A stretch of 64,000 nt of DNA from Rhyacichthys aspro (lineage: Eukaryota > Chordata > Actinopteri > Gobiiformes > Rhyacichthyidae), in the NCBI GenBank assembly GCA_036850595.1, contig CM072160.1, forward strand, positions 16,595,906 through 16,659,905, read 5' to 3'. A program made the translations under genes and the position numbers. The notes beneath the pieces are model-generated. The model had not been told where the DNA came from. It was given only the letters and a program-made list of their open reading frames with translations, and made no database searches. Below, one piece after another: positions 53,070 to 62,821 of this stretch. Position 1 is the stretch's first letter. Every line of letters begins with the position of its first letter.

Positions 53070-53460
53070 GAAGCCAGCCCCGGTGCACTGAGCAGCTGCG
53101 GAGGAGTAAAGAAAGTCCAGCCCATCAGTGTCTCCCCCAGAATCTACGCCTATTTCATCCCATCGCTCCTGTGCGTGTGTCTCCATTCACTCCTCACTAC
53201 AGACGCACTACTCCTGAGAACTGACGAGGTAAGACGTCACTTCGCCATTATTTCATTGGCTTTGGTTGGAATTGCCGCGGTTTTTCTCAGTACTTGTCCA
53301 CGTATGGTCGCACGTGGCTCGCCTGTGCGCGCTTCTCCACAATCATCCGCTGCGCTCTGGGTTTCCACGGGGGAGCGGGTCACGTCGGTTTCGCGCGGTG
53401 CGTCACGCTGATTTGCGTAAAGCCGCGTGGATAACGGATAATTTAAATGTCTGGTGAGCC
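53070..53460 (+). promoter_or_regulatory. CpG-rich promoter-like region with candidate first exon
   Basis: A local rise in GC and CpG (for example GTTTCGCGCGGTGCGTCACG) contrasts with the CpG-poor desert on both sides, as at vertebrate CpG-type promoters. It contains ATTGG words (inverted CCAAT) near 53253. Donor-like sites for a non-coding first exon are GAG|GTAAGA at 53229, CTG|GTGAGC at 53454 and TGA|GTAAGT at 53604. Any could join the acceptor at 54175-54176. It lies about 0.7-1.1 kb upstream of the first coding exon. The start site and the true first exon are inferred, not shown. The overlapping open frames 52982-53457 are probably not coding. Confidence 0.5.
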
Positions 53461-54184
53461 TGTTACTAGCTTATAGCGCAGCTTAGCTCACGTTCTATAC
53501 TGTCCCGCGGATGTGCACAGGTGCCTTGTGTTCTCTCTGCAGCACATGGGACAGTGAGTGCGTGAGGCTGCTGCAGCTGTTGCTCTGTGCTGCGGTTAGC
53601 TGAGTAAGTTTTGGCTAATGAAGCTAATCTTCCGCTTAACTGTGATTTTTGATTGTTGTATTCAGTATTTGTGAAGCCTGGAATGGTTGCACAACAGCTG
53701 TATTATCCTAGAGTTTAGTTTTATTCATTAAAAACACTCCTTTGTTGATGAGACCCTTCAAAGCTAGAGTTCCATTACCAATGAAAATTCAAATACTTAA
53801 GAAAATTGTCATATTCACTTTGACTTGTGTTGCTCCAGAGATGGGTCATTGTCAAACCTTTATTAAAAATTGATGTGTGCAGTGCAGGTAGGAACGTGCA
53901 AAACTTTTGTCAGTGCAATGTTAAAAGTGTTTACTATAATTGTTGTTGGAATAGTTTGAAGTAAGTTTGATTTTTTTCTGCGATTTTTTGAAAATAGTGC
54001 ACTTTGGGTACGAATAAGTGCCTTACATAACGTCATAGAACAGTTAATTGAAGTTATTAGTTGCAACGTGCACAGCAGATGTAGAATAATGTAATATACT
54101 GTTATCTTTAAATTAGAGTTATGCTTTTGCCTGCCGTATTAAATTACTTACGTGACTGCCCTTCTTCTGTTTCCAGGCTTCTTC

Positions 54185-54479
54185 ATGGCATCGCCTTCCC
54201 TCCACACACACTTGGCCCTATTTCTTCTTTTACTCTGCGTCCTGAAAGCATCCCTGGCTGCACAAGATGACCCCGTGATCAATACCAGGCATGGGAGAGT
54301 GCAGGGGAAGGTGCTGTCAGTCTTGGGTGGTTATGTAAGAGCGTTTTTAGGAATACCTTACGGAAAACCACCAATAGGAAAACTGAGGTTCCGACCACCA
54401 GAGCCTGCAGAGAAATGGGACGATGTTCGGGATGCCACAGCCTTCCCCAATACCTGCTACCAGTTTGTGGCTACAACAG
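54185..54479 (+). CDS. Cholinesterase coding exon 1 (signal peptide, N-terminal domain)
   Basis: Residues 1-98 plus one base of 99. The acceptor is TTTCCAG at 54170-54176, leaving eight untranslated bases before ATG 54185; the donor is ACAG|GTACGG. It encodes the Leu-rich signal peptide (ALFLLLLCVL), the family motif GRVQGKVLSVLGG, LGIPYGKPPIGKLRF and the first disulfide cysteine C91. The residue aligned to Torpedo Asp72 (five after C91) is Ala96, and the Cys91-Cys116 loop is two residues shorter than in AChE. An in-frame upstream ATG at 54152 lies inside the polypyrimidine tract of the intron and is rejected. Confidence 0.92.
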
Positions 54480-57400
54480 GTACGGCACTCATTCACGTTA
54501 CAGTAGGACCGCTTGATATTATGAGAACATGCTATATGCAGTAACATCTGTCATATTTAAAAGTCCTGAGTGGCTAAGATAAGTTAAATTGAAAAAAGAT
54601 GTACAAGGAATTGGACTTTAACTGGTTAGTCTGGAGCTGGTACTGTTATATTTGGTCGAATCACAGTTTCATTTGAAGCTATGATTGGACAATTATTTTG
54701 ACATGAAAAAGGTGGATGTCTGTCACACGAAAGGCCATATATTAAAACTGAGTTGAGCAGTTCTGCAATTTTGATATACAATGATTGATAATGTGAGAAC
54801 AGTAAATTAATGATTTATTGTGATTTATTATGTTATTACTATAAAGGATTTTAATGGGTATTAATCTCCTTAGCCTCTTTTCACTGTAAAACCCCTACCA
54901 TACTGGTACAGTATGGAAGGGTTGGGTGGGGTCAGTTTGGTTTGGGTAAACCTCTAAAGTGTTTCAACTGTGCAACAAAAGTTTCTGTATGGAATATCAA
55001 TGGTAGCAGATGTTCAAAAAACACATCAAAAATAAAATAAAAAAAATAATAAATTGTTATTAGAAAGAAGACTTCTTTCCAGTTTATTTTCATTTTGTCT
55101 GGACATTACCTTTATAGATCTGTTTTTTAATGCAATGTTTTAATTCACAAAGCAAAAGCATTTTGGGTGGAGTAAGAATTGATTATCTATTGGTCAATCA
55201 ACAAACCGCACTGTTTAGCTCCAGCTTTTTGAAAACTGACCACACACTTGAGACCAGAGGCCAAACTGTCCCCAAAGTAGGACAGTATTGTGCACTTTTT
55301 AGGAACAGTCTGAACACCTTTTAGTAAAGGTGCGCCGATCGATCGGTCACCGATCATGATCGGCCGATCACGGCTATAAATAGTGTGATCGGTGCTCGGC
55401 AAAGTGGCCGATAAGAAAAAACGATCATGCGCATGCGCAGAACAAGCGAGATTTGTCCTTAACGTTTATCCATAGCGTTTAACTCAAAGCGGCTTCTCCG
55501 GTCTGGCGGTTTTTCGAGGTGTCAAAGACGAACTCCCAGGTTCCACTGCATGCGTTGTGGCTCCGATCAGCCACACACTCCGCAGCAAATACGCAGCCAT
55601 TGTTTTCAATGAGAGCATTTCCACTGCATCCGCTGCGTTAAGGCAAGTCATGTTGTTGAATACCTACCTTAAATAGCCTATTTGGTTCATAAACCAACTT
55701 GCTTTTTGTTTTTGCACTTATAAAAACTGTGGCAGTATGTTTTGCTATTAGCCACACATTTGTTTGTTGTTGAATGACCAGTAATTGCTTGTGGACAATT
55801 TTAGAAAATGGAAAACCTTTACTAAGTAAAGGAGAAATATTTATTTACTCTTATTTAAGTCCTGCAACGTTGAGAGCTACCTGTGGATTGGCAGAGATTC
55901 TGTAATGGTTTATATCTATGTTTGTTTTGGAGAAACCTGGCTGTTACGTGAAAAAAAATTACAACATTATTAAATAAAAGAACAGTTAAATAGTTTAATT
56001 CAGTGGTTCATTTTTGTTTTATAGCATTCTTAATTTAGTCCTTAAATACACATTTAATGTGATCGGTATCGGCTGTGATCAGTATCGGCCGATCACAATT
56101 TCAGTGATCGGTAATCAGTGATTGGCCTCATAAATCCTGATCGGAGCATCTCTACCTTTTAGTAATAAAAACTTACCTATACTGTCCTGACTCACTCTGT
56201 AACGCTGTAGTGGAAACAATTCTTTATTCTTAGTTCATAATAATTCATCCTGGTAAGTACCCTATGCACATACAAAAGCTTTTTTTTTTTAGAAATTTAA
56301 TTTAAACCTTCTCCAGAGACAGTGAAACTCTATGCCCCGTCTATGTTACACTATCCATGCTTACTCTTCTGTGTAAAACTGGTGGGTAGGCCCTTTCCAG
56401 AGGGAACATTAAAGACATAAATCACATTGAGGAAGAATTTTAATCTGATTTTGCGGTTCCTGTCACACTTGGTTGACCGAAGAGTACCAACGTTCCGCTG
56501 AGGTCCATGTATGTCCATGTCTGAACCAAAGTTGACCTTGAAAGGCCAATGCACTGAGGTGGTCTTTTGAAAGAGGGGCTTATGACTGCAGGCTGTGTCC
56601 TCATGTCACAGATATATACAATACAGAGACAAAAACACTGGCGTGACATGTAAGGCTATTTTTATACAGAAGTTGAGAGTGCAACCCAATTTCTCACACT
56701 ATGCTTTAATGTCTGGGCCACTCCCTAAAAAGCATGGAGTTGTTCATACATCATGGAAGGAGTAATGGATACACTGCTATTTATAGATGCAGCCACCTGT
56801 CAAGGGCTGCTGGAGAGCTTACTACTACTGACAAATGGCCACATGCTTTCCAAATTCAGATATGATAACACAAATAGTTAATAGTATATACAACATCACT
56901 GCAACTGTTTCGGACAGGGCCAAGCTCAGGCATTCATCCATGTATTTATTTGTGTCACATTCAGTGATTTAAAGCACATCTAAATAAAGAAACACATCCG
57001 CTTGCAATGGAAAAATGACAAGAATCAGGTTGAACTTTACTTACTAATAGAAATGTCATGTTAGTTTTAATTAGTGGGAAGAGTAAACAGGGACTCCTAA
57101 GCAATATCCATTTAGTGATTTATCATCCAATGTGATTAATGAGGCCTGTTTCTAATCTAGGATTCAAAGGGACAGACGTGTGGAACCCAAACACTCCTCT
57201 TAGTGAAGACTGCCTCTACCTAAATGTTTGGGCCCCCCATGTCAACAAATCCCAGGCACTGCCCCCACCTCTGGCTCCTGTCCTTGTCTGGATTTATGGA
57301 GGAGGATTCACAACGGGAACATCCTCTTTGGACTTTTACGACGGACGTTTTCTGAGTAAATCAGAAAATGTGGTCGTGGTATCAATGAATTACAGGTAAG

Positions 57401-60400
57401 AACTCCATAAAGAACTTCACTGTGTGTTTTATTTATTATTTCTGTGTCGGTATGATAAGTAGAGGGCCAGCTAAACTATCAGTGTTGGTAAAATATTGTA
57501 TACACTGTAGATAAATGTGTGATCACAGTATGTCCATTTAAAGCAAAACATGCCTTAAATAAAAACAAAACTTAAATCATTGAATTTGAAACTTAAAATG
57601 TAAAAAGAGACTTCACATTGGGAACAGCATTGTGTGCGTCAAGAGAAAAAAGATTAATTTACTCTGCTTTGTGCTATAATGACACATGCTTATGTTAATG
57701 GAGCATACCCTGCCATATAAATAAAAAACAGACAAATAACATGTGTGCACATAGTATGACTGACACACTTTCTGTTTGTAATAATATAATAAATATATCA
57801 TTCTATAGCAACACGTGCACAACATTACATCAAAATTTGTAATGTGAATTAATGTGAATTATTGTCCTCCAAAGGTTTTTTTTTTTTTTTTTAAATACGA
57901 TGACCAAGTTCACAACAGCAGAAAAATGAAAATAAAACAAACCCAAAAAAATTTAAAAAAGGAAACAAAATCATCACAACACAAATAAAAATAAATAAAT
58001 AAATAAAATAAAAACAGAGGAATGTACCCTCAATGGAAGTGACAGATTAAACAAAAATTGTCTTTGGGATGGTGGCACGTAGCTAGTTCTTAAGCCTGCA
58101 GTATCTTTGCCCTGGCAACTGTATTATGAATACTTTTTTTATTTGGGTTGTGGCTTATTGATTTGATATGTGGCTTATTTATTTGATATAGCTCATCATC
58201 TAGTAAAATGCATGAATCTGTCTTCACTCACAGGGTCGGTGTTTTTGGGTTCCTGTCTTTACCCAATAACAAGAATTTCCCAGGTAACGCAGGTCTACTT
58301 GACCAGCAGCTAGCCCTGCGCTGGGTGGCTGATAATATTGCTGCTTTCGGAGGTGACCCATCCCTGGTAAACAAAAGTTCTACCCTTGATCTTAGAATTA
58401 AATCTGCAACTCATCTCATTTTAAAAACAGATTTAGAAAAACCTTTGTCGGAACAATAACACACCGTTGTTACTTCCAGGTGACTATATTTGGGGAAAGT
58501 GCTGGGTCAGCATCTGTGGGCTACCACCTGCTCTCTCCAGGCAGTAGGGATCTTTTTCAGAGGGCTGTGATGCAAAGCGCCACCCCTAACGCTCCCTGGG
58601 CCAGATCCAGCCAGACGACAGTATGGAACTGGTCAGTTCTCAATCTTCTCACTCCATCCCAGTCCTACGTTTCCTTCTGACCATTTATAACTCACTCGTG
58701 GACCAGGCTCCCACCTCCTTTCATCCCTCATATTTCCATTATTATTCTTACTTCTTTCCGTCCTCCCTTTCTCATCCTTTCTTGTATATTATTTTAAGTC
58801 CGCTGCCCTCACCGTTGATTCATTTGTGCTCATCCCACTTCTCTTTCTCGTTTCTGTGTCATCTCATCTAGCTCCAAAATGCTGGCCCAAAGCCTGGGGT
58901 GTCCATTGTCCCCTGAAGCTGAATTAGAGGCTTGTCTTCAGAAAGCCAGTGCTACAGAAGTTATTACCATGCAGATGGTCGTCGCAATGCCCACTCTTGT
59001 CAGGATCCCGTTCGCTCCGATCGTCGATGGGGACTTCCTGCCCCACTCAGTTGAAGTAGGTGTGTGTGTTGTGTGCCTGCATTTCCATGTCACCTCAGGT
59101 GCCACTTTCTGAAGCTTTTTTACTATATAAACTAGCACGTAAAGTACACCAAGTTTTGTAGAATCATTATTGCTATTGCTACAGCTTTAATAGGTTTAAT
59201 ACATTTAATACATAAACAGCTTTCCAAGTTCCCAAGATGATTTTTTTTACTAGATTGTGGAAGTGCATTACATTGTTGATCTTTATTTATCTTAATGATT
59301 ATTTCTCTTTATTTTTTAAGCAATTTATTTCTACGTTTGAATATATTATTTATTTTAAAGACATTTCACTGCTTTATTCAATAAATCAAGTAATCGTGTA
59401 AAATAATTTCAATAATGACCAAAATAATTGTGATTACGATTTTTCCCATAATCGAGCAGCCCTAGTTGTACTAATAACTTTACTTTTCATTTTTAAATTT
59501 ATACTTAACAACTCGCAGGGCCAATTTAAAGGTGCATTACGTTAAATTTGCATTGTACATTTGATGAATGATGGAACCGGACAGCCTGAAGTATGGTTTC
59601 AATGGTGGATAATTGTGTGAAAATAACAATGTTGATTGATTTTGTGTAGGTTCTCAGTCATCCAGGTAGTCATAATGCTAACAGGTTGAAAAGAAGACAT
59701 GGAGTGGTTTAACCAGAGTTTTGCACCATATCAGAGGATGGAAGTAGTATCATTCTCGTCTCAGGGATGTAAACTCATCTCACAGACCAGTCTACTTTGG
59801 AATAGACAGAATCCATTAGATGAGGGACGAAATGTCTTTGCCTTTTTTTCAACCATATAGCATTATTGTAGCATAGAAGTTTACAGACTGTAAAAGGAAT
59901 AATAGTGAGGTGTTGCTGCAAAAAAGTACAGACGTCACCTTTAACCATTCTTATTATTAAAAGCTAAATCCTAGTAAATATTCAACCTGACTGTTAAGGG
60001 TTAAATACCTTAAAACAACAGCTGAATAATTCCTTCAAAACTTTTTAAACTTGACATCGGCAAGAATTGATGTGGACGTAACTCATTTGTATGTGTAACT
60101 ACTTTGCTGCCGTGACGTTAGGTTAAAAAAAACGGGCAACAACTTTTAACCCAAGTTGCCAAGTTGTTTGTGGAATTTAAAGTACCATTCATGTGCATGT
60201 TTCAGTTCAGAAAAAAAAAACATGTTTCTGAGAATTATATGAATGCTTAATAACACTCAGCTGTCTTTCTTTTTTCTTGCAGGCATTGCTGAGTAGTAGC
60301 AACCTCCCAAAGAAAGAAGTTTTGTTTGGTCTAAACCAAGATGAAGGGACCTATTTTCTTTATGAACTGCCTGGTTTTAGTCATATTGGTGAAAGTCTAA

Positions 60401-62721
60401 TTTCAAGAAAAGAGTTCCTCGACGGGATACCTATTGCGATGCACAGTGTTGTGGACACCATTAGACAAGCTGTCATTTTCCAATACACTGATTGGACAGA
60501 CGAGAATAATTCGACGAAAAACCGTGACTTTATGGGCAGTTTGGTTGGAGACCAGATGTTTGTTTGTCCAGCGCTTGAATTTGTTCAGAGGTAAACATTA
60601 CTACACACTACGACTATGACTGAAAGCATGTTTTTAGAACTCCAAGTTGTTAGTTTACTAAGCCATACCGATTTAGCAAGCTCAAACAAAACACAGTTTT
60701 CAAAATGATGTAAATCTGATGCAGGAATTTACGACTCTGCAGGAAGTATATGCAAGTGGGGTCTTATCTTCAAAAAGTACAGATTGTCGGCCAAAATTTT
60801 GCAAATGAACAATGTTAGTAATGCTCCACAGAGATTAAGAAAACAGCAAACTGCTAATTAGTGTTTGCATGCACTTGATTGCAGCTGACAGTTGGATATG
60901 ATTCAAAAAAATGGAACAAATTTCCAATAACGTTTTGTGCACAAACACAACTGTGAGTTTGACTGCCTGCAAAGGAGTGGAAAAGTGGAAAATATCTCTA
61001 TAATCAACTCCACTAAGCCTACAATGAAATAAATGACTGAAACTCCACCTTCGTTGCAAAAAAAAAAAAATTAATAAATATTGTTGTCTTTTCTAGGTAT
61101 TCCCAAGGTAGTGCTAGAACCTTTATGTACTTGTTTGACCACCGCTCATCGGTCAACCCTTGGCCAAAATGGATGGGCGCAATGCACGGCTATGAGATTG
61201 AATTCGTCTTTGGGATGCCCCTTAATGCATCACATGGATACACACCGAATGAAGTGAACATGAGCAAGAAGTTTATGAAGCACTGGGCTAACTTTGCCAG
61301 GACAGGGTGAGTGGAACCTCAAAACATTAGATTTTAAAATGTGTTGTATATAGATTTTACATTGTAGACATTTTGTTTTTGACAGGAATCCAAGCATTGA
61401 TGGAGCTGCGTGGCCAATCTTCACATCAGAAAAGAAGGAGTACATTACCCTCAACTACAACCATCCAGAACTAAGAAGGAATTTGAAACCAACGGAGTGT
61501 AATTTCTGGAACACATTAATACCAAAAATACAAATGGTTTCAGGTGAGTTTTATATCTTTAATTGAATGAATTAGAGAGTATTTCACATAACATCCACAA
61601 TTATACTATATAGTTTAAAGCTGCCAAAAAATATATTGGTTTATATATTGGTTTATTGACTCTTTGCTCCAGTTGGCCTTGAATGAGACGAGACAGGCAC
61701 TGGTTTCTTTGGGAGTGTAAGCTCCTAATGTTCATGTTTTTACCTGACCAGGAGCAACAAACTAATGTAGGAGGTCTTTCCTTTAACTCATTTGGCATTG
61801 CTTTACACTGCAAAGTCTGCACACAGAGCTATTTACAGAGTAGTTACGCTACTTCATGCTGTAGACTGTATCATACAAATGGTAAAAAATTTACCATATA
61901 TTACTAAATATGTGGTCATTAGGACCAAGGCGAATCACAGCGGTTTATTCAAAGATAGAAAAGCAGTTTAAGGCTGTGTTCAGACATGTTTGGTGTCATT
62001 AAAATGAACTCTGATGCAGTATCTGTATTAGTGGACCAAACTCTCTAGAACAAGGTCTCAAGGTTGTCATCTGATCCTAGCCGTGCACACGCATGCTGAG
62101 ACCCTTCAGAAAGGTCAGCCTCAGTCAGTCTTCTTACACTGCATAGATCAGAGAACGGAAGACCACAACAAAATGGGACGGTAAAATTGTGTCACTATGT
62201 ACAATATGATATACTACCAAATCATGTCATTCAGTTTGAGACTCATTAAAACTTAATGATCTTGATTCTTTAAACTCTTCTGATTATACAGCAGTTATTT
62301 TCCTCAAACACTGATTTACAACGAAAACACATTAGTGTGGATGAGGCCTGTACTGTAGGCGGTATTGCGTCATGCAGTGCAAGGGAGGCGGGTTGCCTTG
62401 TTTAGCCTGTGAAGGAGATGTGTGTCCTGGCTTTCTCCCCCTCCTCTCTCCCAGTTGTAGAGGTCTGTGGGAGGAGATGAGGGTCAGCCATGACTTTAAA
62501 TAGCTCTTAATCACATCCAACTAAATATTACTGTACAAATCCTCCTCTTTACTGAGGATTCACAGACACCTTTTATCTTTAGTAAAACACATCTCCAACT
62601 GAAATCTGCCTTTGTTTCAACAGATGACTTGACAGCTTGCCGGACCTCAAGTGGGAATATTCTTCACTCCAATTGTGCATCCTTCCTGGTTTTACTGGTG
62701 ATAGGTTTAATGTTTACATAA
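54185..62721 (+). CDS. Cholinesterase (BChE/AChE family), nine coding exons, predicted GPI-anchored
   Basis: Secreted/cell-surface serine hydrolase of choline esters. Exons: 54185-54479, 57161-57395, 58234-58366, 58480-58631, 58872-59055, 60283-60590, 61097-61306, 61386-61543, 62624-62721. They total 1773 nt (590 residues plus stop), all GT/AG and phase-consistent. Residues 1-25/26 are a signal peptide. The triad is S228 (GESAG), E354 (DEGTYF) and H466 (MHGYEIEF). The oxyanion glycines are G146-G147, and W106 matches the choline-binding Trp84 of Torpedo AChE. Cysteine pairs by family alignment are 91-116, 282-293 and 428-544, with C564 placed as the inter-subunit cysteine. N-glycosylation sequons occur at N127, N408/N409, N479 and N490. 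V315 and I317 replace the acyl-pocket Phe pair, as in BChE. The C-terminus is a GPI-type hydrophobic tail, not a tetramerising peptide. The start is the first ATG after the acceptor and directly opens the signal peptide. Orthology to bche versus a third fish cholinesterase is unresolved, so no symbol is given. Confidence 0.92.
54877..56217. mobile_element. Possible older DNA transposon, interrupted by a hAT element
   Basis: The left part starts near TTTTCACTGTAAAACC and continues ACCATACTGGTACAGTATGG, GTCAGTTTGGTTTGGGTAAA and CAACTGTGCAACAAAAG. The right part ends CTGTAACGCTGTAGTGGAAA. The TTTTCACTG / inverted CCACTACAG ends and the GGTTTGG-rich left arm resemble a known style of fish non-autonomous element. 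The 830-bp hAT element sits inside. Identity and exact ends are uncertain; the nesting is an inference from the flanks. Confidence 0.4.
55325..56154. mobile_element. hAT-like element, GATCGG family (complete, TSD CCTTTTAG)
   Basis: 830 bp between perfect 8-bp duplications CCTTTTAG at 55317-55324 and 56155-56162. The terminal inverted repeats are TAAAGGTGCGCCGATC and, read from the right, TAGAGATGCTCCGATC. Subterminal regions on both sides are dense in CGATCGG/GATCGGCCGATCA words, the usual arrangement of transposase-binding repeats in hAT elements. No transposase ORF is present, so it is non-autonomous. It lies in the first coding intron of the cholinesterase gene. Confidence 0.88.
57161..57395 (+). 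CDS. Cholinesterase coding exon 2 (choline-binding Trp, oxyanion hole)
   Basis: Completes G99 and encodes 100-176 plus two bases of R177. The acceptor is TCTAATCTAG; the donor is TACAG|GTAAGA. It carries W106 (DVWNPN), C116 in SEDCLYLN, and VLVWIYGGGF with oxyanion glycines G146-G147. The residue after GGGF is T149, where AChE has the peripheral-site Tyr121 and BChE has Gln. It ends in VVVVSMNYR, identical in style to BChE. Confidence 0.95.
57396..58233 (+). other. Cholinesterase intron after coding exon 2
   Basis: A phase-2 intron of 838 bp with a T16-type tract near 57875 and (AAAT)n-like runs at about 57985-58010. No gene or bounded element is seen. Confidence 0.85.
58234..58366 (+). CDS. 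Cholinesterase coding exon 3
   Basis: Completes R177 and encodes 178-221, with VGVFGFLSL, GNAGLLDQQLALRWV and NIAAFGGDP, all strongly family-typical. The acceptor is TTCACTCACAG; the donor is CCCTG|GTAAAC. The following intron is only 113 bp and phase 0. Confidence 0.95.
58480..58631 (+). CDS. Cholinesterase coding exon 4 (catalytic serine)
   Basis: Encodes 222-271 plus two bases of C272. It opens with VTIFGESAGSASVGYH, with nucleophile S228 and the third oxyanion donor A229. LLSPGSRDLFQRAV and NAPWA follow. The donor is AACTG|GTCAGT. This choice restores a 20-residue spacing between PWA and the next conserved Cys, equal to AChE and BChE. Reading on past the donor diverges from the family at once. 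Confidence 0.93.
58872..59055 (+). CDS. Cholinesterase coding exon 5 (acyl pocket)
   Basis: Completes C272 and encodes 273-333. The acceptor is CATCTAG; the donor is GTTGAA|GTAGGT, phase 0. It contains the disulfide pair C282/C293 and PTLVRIPFAPIVDGDFLP. By alignment V315 and I317 occupy the two acyl-pocket Phe positions of AChE, and Q306 stands at the peripheral-site Trp279. The following 1227-bp intron carries a hAT end fragment at 59390-59464. Confidence 0.93.
59056..60282 (+). other. Cholinesterase intron after coding exon 5
   Basis: A phase-0 intron of 1227 bp. At 59390-59464 is the end of a hAT-type repeat. At 59640-59850 is a segment containing GGTTCTCAGTCATCCAGGTA and, further on, GATGAGGGACGAAATGTC, which resembles a common fish retroelement fragment but is not certain. 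Confidence 0.8.
59390..59464. mobile_element. End fragment of a hAT-like element
   Basis: Ends CCCATAATCGAGCAGCCCTA, whose reverse complement TAGGGCTGCTCGATTATGGG is a terminal sequence I recognise from fish hAT-type repeats, preceded by TAATTGTGATTACGATT. No matching opposite end is found in the intron, so this is a partial copy. Confidence 0.55.
60283..60590 (+). CDS. Cholinesterase coding exon 6 (catalytic glutamate)
   Basis: Encodes 334-435 plus two bases of R436. The acceptor is TTTTCTTGCAG; the donor is CAGAG|GTAAAC. It contains LFGLNQDEGTYFLYELPGFS with catalytic E354, Y357 and F358 (aligned to Torpedo Phe330/331), one residue shorter than AChE after the Phe pair. Then come FQYTDWTDEN, two overlapping N-glycosylation sequons, and GDQMFVCPALEF with C428. 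Confidence 0.95.
61097..61306 (+). CDS. Cholinesterase coding exon 7 (catalytic histidine)
   Basis: Completes R436 and encodes 437-505 plus two bases of G506. The acceptor is CTTTTCTAG; the donor is ACAGG|GTGAGT. It contains YLFDHRSS, WPKWMGAMHGYEIEFVFGMP with catalytic H466, and HWANFARTG. The exon end (FARTG|NP) coincides with a boundary that, as I recall, is shared with mammalian ACHE and BCHE genes. Confidence 0.95.
61386..61543 (+). CDS. Cholinesterase coding exon 8
   Basis: Completes G506 and encodes 507-558 plus one base of D559. It contains AWPIFTSEKKEYITLN and TECNFWNTLIPKI, with C544 pairing with C428 by family homology. At 158 bp it corresponds to the roughly 170-bp penultimate exon of mammalian cholinesterases. 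The donor is TCAG|GTGAGT. The next intron (1080 bp) contains no recognisable alternative T-peptide exon. Confidence 0.93.
62624..62721 (+). CDS. Cholinesterase coding exon 9 (GPI-type C-terminus) and stop
   Basis: Completes D559 and encodes 560-590, then TAA. The acceptor is TTTGTTTCAACAG. The peptide has DLTACRTSSGN followed by ILHSNC and a hydrophobic ending SFLVLLVIGLMFT. Layout: C564, a small-residue cleavage candidate at S567-G569, a short spacer, then a hydrophobic tail with no charged end. This matches the H-type (GPI-anchored, disulfide-dimer) C-terminus of Torpedo AChE and lacks the Trp-rich tetramerising T-peptide. A membrane anchor is inferred from layout only. Confidence 0.88.
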
Positions 62722-62821
62722 AAAGAGAAACATTTTTAAATGGGACTTTTTTGCCTTACATAATGTATTTGTCAAAGGGATGGGGATTAAGAGAAGTGAA
62801 TGTGGACACTTTAGCTACAGC

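Larger units (their letters stand above)
54480..57160 (+). other. Cholinesterase intron after coding exon 1
   Basis: A phase-1 intron of 2681 bp, the largest in the coding region. It holds a nested pair of DNA transposons (54877-56217 with 55325-56154 inside it) and otherwise unique sequence. The 56230-57160 portion has small unsupported open frames only. Confidence 0.85.

Noticed and set aside
54152..54184. Upstream in-frame ATG extending the cholinesterase N-terminus by 11 residues
   Set aside because: It lies in the polypyrimidine tract before the TTCCAG acceptor; ATG 54185 directly starts a good signal peptide.
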